Shown: in pieces, positions 6,575-12,812 of the stretch
Position numbering within the stretch: the first letter of the stretch is position 1
Layout: each line of letters opens with the position of its first letter
Notes under the pieces: generated by a model
The model's input: only the letters and a program-made list of their open reading frames with translations
Databases searched by the model: none
What the model was told of the DNA's origin: nothing
Translations under genes and position numbers: made by a program
NCBI GenBank assembly: GCA_011048645.1
Contig: DSDR01000166.1
Coordinates: 1-12,815 of the forward strand
DNA from: Phycisphaerales bacterium
GTDB lineage: Bacteria > Planctomycetota > Phycisphaerae > Sedimentisphaerales > Anaerohalosphaeraceae
Length of the DNA stretch: 12,815 nt
Direction of reading: 5' to 3'

Positions 6575-6603
6575 AAAAACCCTCTTTGAGCTTCAACTTG
6601 GAT

Positions 6604-7704
6604 TTATTGGGGGTCAAAGACAGACAAATCCCATTTTTCTCTATAGACAATGACCATTCGGTCGTCAGCGTCAAACTCAATCGGCAGCCAAATATAGGTT
6701 CCGTCAATGGGATTTCGGGGTTGCCATACGTCAAACATAGCAATGAAGGCATCGGACTTTCCTTCAACGGGCAGAATGAAGGTGCTTTGGCCGCCGAACG
6801 TCAATTCCGGCCCCATTCCATTGTCAGGATTGACGCTCCGGCAGGGATTGCCCATTGGTTCATAAGGGCCGAAGATGTCATCGGCTACGGCATAGGAGGC
6901 TTCGTTCGGCGCCCAGCCCGTACAACCGGAGGTCAGCAGGTAATAGCGTCCGTTACGTTTGCAGATGGCCGGCGCTTCGCGGTGCATCCGTATCAGCACT
7001 CGGCTGAAAATTCCGGTAAAATCCAAAAAATCGTCGGTCAATAAGGAGATATGCAGGGTATAGTTCTCTTCGGCCGCGGCGATATGATAGGCCTTGCCGC
7101 CCTCATCGACAAACAGGGTCATATCGCGCGCCATCTGGCCGGATTCAATGTCGCGATGGAAATAGTTTTCCGCACCGGGGCGTAAATCACGAGGCCGAAC
7201 ATTGACGGGGTGTTTGCCGGCGTTCGGGCGGAACGAGCGCAGATAAGTATAAGGCCCTGTTACTGTATCGCTGACGGCTACAGCGGTACGGGCGGCGGTG
7301 TAACCCTGACCTCTGAGTTCAAGGTGAAACCACATCACGAATTTTTTGGTTTTTGGATTATAGATCACTTTGGGACGCTCAATGACGCAGCCGCGGACGA
7401 TTTCGCTTTCGGGATCGTCGCTGACGTGCAGGGCGACGGCTTCATCTTTCCAGTTGTACAGATCGGTGGAGGAATAACAGTGAACTCCGACCTGGGCGGT
7501 ATTGCCCCGACGTCCCTGGGTCTTATGCTCGCCGAACCAATAATAGAGCCCCTGATGAAACAGGATTCCGCCGCCATGGGCATTGATGTGGACGCCGTTG
7601 TTATCCGGCCAGGGTTTGGTCGGCTCAAAGGCAGTGCGCTCGGCAAAAACACTTGAAATAGACAGGGTTACAGTGAGAATTGCGAGACTGAATGTATTTC
7701 TCAT
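6604..7704 (-). CDS. Secreted glycoside hydrolase family 43, exo-beta-1,3-galactanase-like
   Basis: This 366-aa protein has a clear signal peptide (MRNTFSLAILTVTLSISSVFA, predicted cleavage after Ala21) and a single five-bladed-propeller GH43 domain. Landmarks are NAHGGGILFHQGLYYWFGEHK (41-61), VGVHCYSSTDLYNWK (72-86) and ERPKVIYN (109-116). Glu109 is the likely pKa-modulating residue, Glu243 (REAP) the likely general acid, and Gln306 (GGQST) may stand in for the missing catalytic base. The usual GH43 Asp near the N terminus appears replaced by the HINAHGGG segment, which is what I know of the galactan-active subfamilies around GH43_24 and GH43_34. Substrates are probably beta-linked galactose or galactofuranose polymers outside the cytoplasm. 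AGAGG lies 6 nt upstream of the ATG. The subfamily assignment is tentative. Confidence 0.85.
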   Translation of the reverse strand: MRNTFSLAILTVTLSISSVFAERTAFEPTKPWPDNNGVHINAHGGGILFHQGLYYWFGEHKTQGRRGNTAQVGVHCYSSTDLYNWKDEAVALHVSDDPESEIVRGCVIERPKVIYNPKTKKFVMWFHLELRGQGYTAARTAVAVSDTVTGPYTYLRSFRPNAGKHPVNVRPRDLRPGAENYFHRDIESGQMARDMTLFVDEGGKAYHIAAAEENYTLHISLLTDDFLDFTGIFSRVLIRMHREAPAICKRNGRYYLLTSGCTGWAPNEASYAVADDIFGPYEPMGNPCRSVNPDNGMGPELTFGGQSTFILPVEGKSDAFIAMFDVWQPRNPIDGTYIWLPIEFDADDRMVIVYREKWDLSVFDPQ

Positions 7705-7769
7705 TTTCTGCCTCTTGAATAGTTGATATCGGCAATATTTTTTGTCGTTAATACAAAAGGAATGCGGTG

Positions 7770-7798
7770 ATTATACCCATCGGCTCGGCCAAGAGCAA
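7770..7798 (-). promoter_or_regulatory. Candidate promoter of the GH43 gene
   Basis: On the minus strand TTGCTC (7798-7793) and a perfect TATAAT (7775-7770) are 17 bp apart. The predicted start near 7763 would leave a leader of about 60 nt. The -35 box overlaps the Shine-Dalgarno of the micro-ORF on the other strand. Confidence 0.5.
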
Positions 7799-7809
7799 GG
7801 AGGACTTCA

Positions 7810-7863
7810 ATGAAACAAAAAAAGACAAAGAAAGGTTTGAATATATTTATATTTCTTTCATAG
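7810..7863 (+). CDS. Possible 17-aa leader or micro-ORF
   Basis: ATG at 7810 opens 17 codons (MKQKKTKKGLNIFIFLS) ending in TAG. AAGGAGG (7797-7803), a full anti-Shine-Dalgarno match, stands 6 nt upstream, which is better than for most genes here. The peptide is a basic head followed by a hydrophobic run, like the start of a signal peptide, so it may be the stump of a decayed secreted-protein gene. It contains no Cys or Met run that would suggest sulfur-responsive attenuation. A weak promoter (TTGATA 7723-7728, GTTAAT 7747-7752, 18-bp spacer) lies upstream. Whether it is translated is unknown. Confidence 0.3.
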   Translation: MKQKKTKKGLNIFIFLS

Positions 7864-7934
7864 GATTTATTTGAGCGATATTTCTCGGCGGCTCCAAAAA
7901 ATACTTTGATTTTCACAAAAAATGGATAAACTTC

Positions 7935-7963
7935 TTGAAGTAAGATAAGTAAGTGTGTAATAT
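7935..7963 (+). promoter_or_regulatory. Candidate promoter of rrf2-B-cysK
   Basis: TTGAAG (7935-7940) and TAATAT (7958-7963) are 17 bp apart, each matching consensus at 4/6. The predicted start near 7970 is immediately upstream of the shared 15-bp element, so a protein bound there would block transcription. Confidence 0.4.
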
Positions 7964-7974
7964 GACAATTAATA

Positions 7975-7989
7975 CTACTGAAACCATAG
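7975..7989 (+). promoter_or_regulatory. Shared 15-bp element, copy 2 (candidate Rrf2 operator)
   Basis: CTACTGAAACCATAG is 13/15 identical to the element at 547-561. It starts 35 nt before the rrf2-B ATG, between the predicted start site and the Shine-Dalgarno (AGGAG, 7996-8000). Confidence 0.4.
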
Positions 7990-8009
7990 ATTATCAGGAG
8001 AAATAGGTT

Positions 8010-8447
8010 ATGAAGCTTTCATCACGAACACGATATGGGATGCGGGCGGTATTGGAACTGTCGATGGAATACGGCAAAAAACCGATGCAAATCAAGACGA
8101 TCGCCGATCGCGAGGACATTTCCAACAAGTATCTCGAACAGCTCATTGCGATGCTGAAAGCGGCCGGTCTGGTGCGCAGTATTCGCGGCCCGCGCGGCGG
8201 CTACGTGTTGGCCCGTCCGCCTCAGGAAATCTCTCTCAAGGATGTGTTTCTGACGCTCGAAGGCCCGATGGTTCCGGCCGATTGTTTGGAACATCCGGAG
8301 TTTTGCCCTCGCTGCACGGACTGCGCGACGCGGGAGATTTGGCATGAGCTGCAGGATTCGATTACGCGCGTGCTGGAATCTTACACACTGGCTGATTTGG
8401 TCGATCGGTCCGTTCGCTCCAAAAAGGCCGCCAACTATAACATATAG
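8010..8447 (+). CDS. Rrf2-family regulator with an IscR-like cysteine cluster, rrf2-B
   Basis: This 145-aa winged-helix regulator has the Rrf2 hallmarks: MKLSSRTRYGMRAVLEL at the start, helix-turn-helix around 27-53, and the wing SIRGPRGGYVLARP (57-70). Four Cys at 92, 99, 102 and 105 sit where IscR has its [2Fe-2S] ligands (92, 98 and 104), so an Fe-S sensor is likely, although the spacing (x6, x2, x2) is not that of IscR. It ends Asn-Tyr-Asn-Ile. AGGAG (7996-8000) supports the ATG with 9-nt spacing. cysK follows after only 12 nt, so the two are co-transcribed. By analogy with CymR it may control cysteine synthesis, and it could add a redox or iron input. The family is certain; targets and cofactor are inferred. 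Confidence 0.9.
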   Translation: MKLSSRTRYGMRAVLELSMEYGKKPMQIKTIADREDISNKYLEQLIAMLKAAGLVRSIRGPRGGYVLARPPQEISLKDVFLTLEGPMVPADCLEHPEFCPRCTDCATREIWHELQDSITRVLESYTLADLVDRSVRSKKAANYNI

Positions 8448-8459
8448 CACAAGGGCAAA

Positions 8460-9389
8460 ATGATGGCGCATGTGTATGAGGATATCACGGCGACCGTCGG
8501 GAAGACGCCTTTGGTGCGATTCAAACGTCTGGCTGGGCCGGAGACAAGCGTTCTTGCAAAGCTGGAATCGTTTAACCCCTGCGGCTCTGTGAAGGATCGG
8601 ATTGCGGTGGCTATGATTGAAGCCGCCGAACGGGCCGGGGCGATCTCCAGTGAGACCGTCTTGGTTGAGCCGACCAGCGGCAATACCGGCATCGGGCTGG
8701 CGTGTGTCTGTGCGGCGCGCGGCTATAAGCTGATGTTGACTATGCCCGAAGCGACCAGCGTCGAACGCTGCAAGCTGCTCAGAATGCTTGGCGCCGAGGT
8801 GGTGCTGACGTCCGCGTCTTTGGGGATGACCGGAGCGGTCGAGCAGGCCGAGCGATTGTGTCGTGAAATCCCCAACGCTTTGATGCTTGACCAGTTTTCC
8901 AATCCGGCCAATCCGGACATCCATCGCAGCGCTACGGCGCTTGAGATATGGAATGACACGGAAGGTCAGATTGATATTCTTGTGGCCGGTGTCGGTACCG
9001 GCGGGACGATTACCGGTTGCGGCGAGGCGCTCAAACGGAAAAAAACCGATTTGCGGGTCGTTGCGGTGGAACCGGCCGCATCGCCGGTCTTGTCCGGCGG
9101 CCGACCGGGCGTCCACAAAATTCAGGGTATCGGCGCCGGGTTTATTTCCGATGTGCTCAATACATCGGTTTATGACGAGGTGGTGCAGGTCACCAACGAA
9201 CAGGCCATGGATACCGCCCGCCGAATGGCTCGACAGGAAGGGATATTGGGCGGTATTAGCGCCGGCGCGGCCGCTTATGTGGCTTGTGAACTGTCACGCC
9301 TGCCGGAAAATAAAGGCAAAACGATTGTGTTTATTATGTGCGATACCGGAGAGCGGTATCTTTCAACGGAATTGTTCGCGAATTTGTAA
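8460..9389 (+). CDS. cysK: O-acetylserine sulfhydrylase (cysteine synthase A)
   Basis: This 309-aa PLP enzyme of fold type II makes cysteine from O-acetylserine and sulfide. The PLP lysine is Lys45 in NPCGSVKDR. The substrate loop PTSGNTG and the phosphate-binding GTGGT are intact, as is the later GISAGAA stretch. Length is typical for CysK. Two ATG codons are adjacent (8460 and 8463); AAGGG (8451-8455) is better spaced for the second, so the true protein may be 308 aa. It is co-transcribed with rrf2-B upstream and cysE 6 nt downstream. In B. subtilis, CysK also serves as co-repressor partner of the Rrf2 protein CymR, which makes this pairing suggestive. Confidence 0.96.
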   Translation: MMAHVYEDITATVGKTPLVRFKRLAGPETSVLAKLESFNPCGSVKDRIAVAMIEAAERAGAISSETVLVEPTSGNTGIGLACVCAARGYKLMLTMPEATSVERCKLLRMLGAEVVLTSASLGMTGAVEQAERLCREIPNALMLDQFSNPANPDIHRSATALEIWNDTEGQIDILVAGVGTGGTITGCGEALKRKKTDLRVVAVEPAASPVLSGGRPGVHKIQGIGAGFISDVLNTSVYDEVVQVTNEQAMDTARRMARQEGILGGISAGAAAYVACELSRLPENKGKTIVFIMCDTGERYLSTELFANL

Positions 9390-9395
9390 TCAACC

Positions 9396-10337
9396 ATGGA
9401 TGCAGCCGAGCGTCAACCTGACAGCCGATCTGATATTAATCAGATTACCCAAGATATAATCCGCACGTATGAAGGCGATTCCGGCATCAATTTTATCGAC
9501 GTCAAGAATCTGCCGGTCAAGGAAAAAGTGGTCCACACTATAGAATTGCTGCTGGAGCTGCTTTTTCCTGGTTATACGGGCCGGCGGCGCGTAACGCGGG
9601 AAAACATCGAATCGGTCGTGATGGAACTGCTCGTGATTTTGCGTCGGGAGCTGGCTGAACAGATTGAGTTGGCGCTGCGTCACAATTGCCGGATGCAGGA
9701 ATGCCCCACGTGTGATTGCGCCACTCTGGCGGTTCAAAATGCGATGACGCTGCTGGGACGCATCCCGGCTATTCGGGAACTGCTCAAAGGGGATGTGCAG
9801 GCGGCTTACGACGGCGATCCGGCGGCCAAATCGTTCGAAGAAATCGTCATCAGCTATCCGCATTTGCTGGCGATTTCGATTCATCGGATTGCCCATGAGC
9901 TGAATCATCTGGAAGTGCCTTTGATTCCTCGTATGATGAGTGAATACGCCCATTCCAAAACGGGGATCGATATTCATCCCGCTGCGCACATCGGGCGAAA
10001 TTTCTTTATCGACCACGGTACCGGCGTGGTCATCGGCGAAACGGCTATCATCGGCGACAATGTCAAGATTTATCAGGGCGTTACGCTGGGGGCGCTGAGT
10101 TTTCCGCGGGATGAGCGGGGCCAGATTATTCGTGACCGCAAACGTCATCCGACGCTCGAAGACAATGTCACGGTTTACGCCGAGGCGACAATTCTGGGCG
10201 ATATCACCATCGGCGCCGGGGCGGTCATCGGCGGCAATGTGTGGATACGCGATTCGGTGCCGCCGGGTACGATTGTTACGATTTCCAAGCCCGATTTGGT
10301 CTATCGCAAAAAGAGCCGCAAGTCCGGCGCCTCGTAA
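9396..10337 (+). CDS. cysE: Serine O-acetyltransferase (EpsC-type)
   Basis: This 313-aa protein transfers acetyl from acetyl-CoA to serine, giving O-acetylserine for CysK. An alpha-helical N-terminal half (to about 185) is followed by a left-handed beta-helix of hexapeptide repeats. The catalytic His is His207 in DHGTGVVIGETA. GYTGRRRV, DGDPAAKS and HSKTGIDIHP are typical of the longer EpsC-like serine acetyltransferases. A cysteine group (98, 103, 106, 108) lies in the N-terminal domain. The C terminus is KSGAS, without the terminal Ile that CysE normally inserts into the CysK active site, so the classical cysteine synthase complex is not predicted. The ATG follows the cysK stop by 6 nt and has no clear Shine-Dalgarno, which suggests translational coupling. 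Confidence 0.94.
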   Translation: MDAAERQPDSRSDINQITQDIIRTYEGDSGINFIDVKNLPVKEKVVHTIELLLELLFPGYTGRRRVTRENIESVVMELLVILRRELAEQIELALRHNCRMQECPTCDCATLAVQNAMTLLGRIPAIRELLKGDVQAAYDGDPAAKSFEEIVISYPHLLAISIHRIAHELNHLEVPLIPRMMSEYAHSKTGIDIHPAAHIGRNFFIDHGTGVVIGETAIIGDNVKIYQGVTLGALSFPRDERGQIIRDRKRHPTLEDNVTVYAEATILGDITIGAGAVIGGNVWIRDSVPPGTIVTISKPDLVYRKKSRKSGAS

Positions 10338-10405
10338 ATAGCAATAATGGGGTAACGCACAGGCTCATTCAACAGCCGATAGAACAATCAATAACGGGGC
10401 GCGTT

Positions 10406-10434
10406 TTGACGTGCTGTTCTGAAATGGATATAAA
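10406..10434 (+). promoter_or_regulatory. Strong candidate promoter immediately before nadA
   Basis: TTGACG (10406-10411) and TATAAA (10429-10434) each match consensus at 5/6 with exactly 17 bp between. The predicted start, near 10441, is about 3 nt before the nadA ATG, so the transcript would be almost leaderless. Confidence 0.6.
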
Positions 10435-10443
10435 TGCAATACA

Positions 10444-11358
10444 ATGGATATTATTAAACGCATACACCAGTTAAAGAAAGATCGCAACGCGGTTATTTTG
10501 GCGCACAATTACCAGGTCGGCCCGGTGCAGGACATCGCGGATTTCACCGGCGATTCACTGGGGCTGAGCATTCAGGCGTCCCGGACGGACGCGGAGGTGA
10601 TTGTGTTTTGCGGCGTGCATTTTATGGCCGAGACGGCGGCGATATTATCGCCGGATAAGACCGTGTTGCTGCCGGAAAAGACCGCCGGCTGTCCCATGGC
10701 CGATATGATCGACGCCGAGCAGCTTCGGGCGCTGAAAGAAAAGCACCCCGATGCGTTGGTCGTTACGTATGTCAACTCGACCGCCGAGGTCAAGGCGCTG
10801 AGCGATTACTGCTGTACGAGCAGCAATGCGGCGGCGGTGGTCAATTCTCTGCCGAAAGATCGGCCGATTCTCTTTGTGCCCGATCAGAATCTGGGGGCTT
10901 TTGTGAGCGAGCGAACCGGCCGAGATATGATTCTCTGGCCAGGCTACTGTCCGACGCATGTCTGGATTGAGCCGGAGGCCGTTGAAGCGATGCGAAAGGA
11001 ATACCCCGGCGCGGTGGTGCTGGCCCATCCGGAATGCACGCCGGCCGTGCGGGCCATCGCCGATGAACTGCTCAGCACCGGCCAGATGCTCAATTTTATC
11101 CCGAAAAGCAAGGCCGAGACGTTTATTATCGCGACGGAAAGCGGCATTATCCATACACTGCAAAAGATGTACCCGGATCGGCGGTTTGTAAAGGCCTCCA
11201 AACGGGCGCTGTGTCCGAATATGAAGAAGATTTCGCTGGAGAAAGTCCTCTGGTCGCTGGAAGATATGCAGCATCGCATCACCGTTTCCGAAGACATCGC
11301 CGCCCAGGCCCGAAAAGCCCTAAAACGGATGATTGAAATCGTGCCGTCGCAAAATTAA
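10444..11358 (+). CDS. nadA: Quinolinate synthase A
   Basis: This 304-aa [4Fe-4S] enzyme condenses iminoaspartate with dihydroxyacetone phosphate to quinolinate for NAD synthesis. The three cluster cysteines are Cys83 (AGCPMAD), Cys169 (GYCPTH) and Cys257 (LCPNM), at the spacing expected for NadA. LAHNYQ near the N terminus, CCTSSNA (123-129) and HPEC (to 198) are further family motifs. No Shine-Dalgarno precedes the ATG, an in-frame stop lies at 10420-10422, and a strong promoter ends 9 nt upstream, so leaderless translation is plausible. nadB and nadC are not in the window. Its place between cysE and metY is unusual; a shared dependence on cysteine and Fe-S supply is a possible but speculative reason. 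Confidence 0.95.
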   Translation: MDIIKRIHQLKKDRNAVILAHNYQVGPVQDIADFTGDSLGLSIQASRTDAEVIVFCGVHFMAETAAILSPDKTVLLPEKTAGCPMADMIDAEQLRALKEKHPDALVVTYVNSTAEVKALSDYCCTSSNAAAVVNSLPKDRPILFVPDQNLGAFVSERTGRDMILWPGYCPTHVWIEPEAVEAMRKEYPGAVVLAHPECTPAVRAIADELLSTGQMLNFIPKSKAETFIIATESGIIHTLQKMYPDRRFVKASKRALCPNMKKISLEKVLWSLEDMQHRITVSEDIAAQARKALKRMIEIVPSQN

Positions 11359-11425
11359 AAATCAAAGATAAAAAATAAAAATGACAATGAAAAAATAAAA
11401 AATGCCGCCCTATGGCGAGTTTTTT
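11354..11425 (+). repeat. Heptameric AT-rich repeat plus hairpin with T-run after nadA
   Basis: ATTAAAA, ATCAAAG, ATAAAAA, ATAAAAA and degenerate units with an irregular period run from 11354 across the nadA stop codon to about 11402. They are followed by hairpin CGCC (11406-11409), CTAT, GGCG (11414-11417) and six Ts (11420-11425). The hairpin and T-run could act as a weak intrinsic terminator for nadA. The layout repeats that of the cysH-cysD and cysD-cysN spacers. Confidence 0.6.
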
Positions 11426-11528
11426 CGGAGACAGTTGGTTTTGATTTGGATTCTGTCTTTTTGCTCTTTTATTTGTAATATTTGATTTTGGCTATCGAAC
11501 CCCTTATTCGCTAAGGAGTATAAGTATC

Positions 11529-12812
11529 ATGGCAGAAACAGAAAATCACTACAAACTGGATACGCTGGCGATTCACGCCGGGCAGACGGTCGATCAGGAT
11601 ACGCTCAGTCGGGCGGTGCCGATTTACCAGACCAGCAGCTATATCTTTCGCGACAGTCAGCACGCGGCGGATTTGTTCGCGCTGAAGGAATTCGGCAACA
11701 TCTACACGCGGATTATGAATCCGACGACGGATGTGCTCGAAAAACGGCTGTCGGCGATGGAAGGCGGCGTCGGCGCTTGCGCGTTCAGTTCCGGGATGGC
11801 GGCGATTACCGCGGCGATTTTGAATATCGCTCCGGCCGGCTCGCACGTGGTTTCGTCCGATTCGCTGTACGGCGGCACGTGTACCCTGTTTACGCATACA
11901 CTGCCGAAGATGGGCGTTGAGGTAACGCTCGTGGATCCCAACGAGCCGAACAATTTCGCCAAGGCGATGCGCGACAATACCCGTGCGGTATTTATAGAAA
12001 GCATCGGCAATCCCAAGAATGATGTATTGGATTACCCGGCCATCGCCCGGATTGCCCATGATCACGGCGTACCGCTGATCTGCGACAATACGGTCACCTC
12101 GCCGTATCTGTTTCGGCCCATTGAGCACGGCGCCGATATTGTGGTGCATTCGTGTACGAAAATCATCGGCGGCCACGGCAACAGCATCGGCGGCATTGTG
12201 ATTGATTCGGGCCGGTTTCCATGGGACAACGGCAAGTTTCCGATGCTGACCGAGCCGGATCCGAGCTACCATGGGTTGAAATACGTCGAGGCCCTGGGCG
12301 AGCTGGCTTATATCATCAAGATTCGCACGCATATTTTGCGGGATACGGGGGCGTGCCTGTCGCCGTTTAACGCCTTTTTGCTGTTGCAGGGGGTCGAGAC
12401 GTTGCATCTGCGCGCCCCGCGGCATTGCGAAAATGCGCTGAAACTGGCCCAGTATCTGGAAACGCATCCGGCGGTCAGTTGGGTCAATTATCCCGGCCTG
12501 CCGTCGCATCCGAATTATGCTCTGGCGAAAAAGTTTCTGCCCGATGGCCAAGGCGCCATTCTCGGTTTTGGCGTCAAGGGCGGCCTTGAGGCGGGCGTTA
12601 AATTTATCAATAATGTCAAACTGGCCAGCCATCTGGCCAATGTTCTGGACAGCAAGACGCTGGTGATTCACCCGGCCAGCACGACCCACCAGCAATTGAC
12701 CGAAGAAGAGCAATTGCACGCCGGCGTCACGCCGGATTATGTACGGGTGTCGGTCGGGACCGAGCATATTGATGATATTATCGCGGACTTTGAACAAGCG
12801 TTAAAAAATTAA
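11529..12812 (+). CDS. metY: O-acetylhomoserine sulfhydrylase (O-acetylhomoserine aminocarboxypropyltransferase)
   Basis: This 427-aa Cys/Met-metabolism PLP enzyme (fold type I) makes homocysteine from O-acetylhomoserine and sulfide. The N terminus shows TLAIHAGQ and IYQTSSYIF; NIYTRIMNPT follows, and the PLP lysine is Lys211 in HSCTKIIGGHG. The long insert with the PSYHGLKY segment and the overall length (about 430, against about 390 for MetB/MetC) favour MetY over cystathionine enzymes. AAGGAG (11513-11518) stands 10 nt before the ATG. It is separated from nadA by a repeat and possible terminator, so it may have its own promoter; TAATAT (11476-11481) is a possible -10 without a good -35. 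The gene is complete; the stop codon is 3 nt from the window end. Confidence 0.95.
   Translation: MAETENHYKLDTLAIHAGQTVDQDTLSRAVPIYQTSSYIFRDSQHAADLFALKEFGNIYTRIMNPTTDVLEKRLSAMEGGVGACAFSSGMAAITAAILNIAPAGSHVVSSDSLYGGTCTLFTHTLPKMGVEVTLVDPNEPNNFAKAMRDNTRAVFIESIGNPKNDVLDYPAIARIAHDHGVPLICDNTVTSPYLFRPIEHGADIVVHSCTKIIGGHGNSIGGIVIDSGRFPWDNGKFPMLTEPDPSYHGLKYVEALGELAYIIKIRTHILRDTGACLSPFNAFLLLQGVETLHLRAPRHCENALKLAQYLETHPAVSWVNYPGLPSHPNYALAKKFLPDGQGAILGFGVKGGLEAGVKFINNVKLASHLANVLDSKTLVIHPASTTHQQLTEEEQLHAGVTPDYVRVSVGTEHIDDIIADFEQALKN

Larger units (their letters stand above)
7705..8009. other. Divergent regulatory spacer between GH43 and rrf2-B
   Basis: This 305-bp AT-rich region holds the predicted GH43 promoter on the minus strand, a 17-codon micro-ORF on the plus strand, and the promoter and candidate operator of rrf2-B. 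No larger gene is supported. Confidence 0.7.

Noticed and set aside
6020..6589. 189-aa + strand frame opposite the ThyX-like gene
   Set aside because: The minus-strand frame has a Shine-Dalgarno and a coherent protein pattern; this one is its complement with no motif.
7701..7916. 71-aa minus-strand frame ending in an ATGA overlap with the GH43 start
   Set aside because: The overlap looks like translational coupling, but the frame has no ribosome site or domain, covers the predicted GH43 promoter, and GH43 has its own AGAGG.
8022..9116. 364-aa minus-strand frame across rrf2-B and cysK
   Set aside because: It spans two well-supported + strand genes and has shadow-type composition with no recognisable domain.
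11511..12797. 428-aa open frame on the minus strand opposite metY
   Set aside because: It mirrors metY codon for codon, shows no family motif and is rich in Arg/Gln/His as shadow frames are; metY on the + strand has full enzyme motifs and a Shine-Dalgarno.
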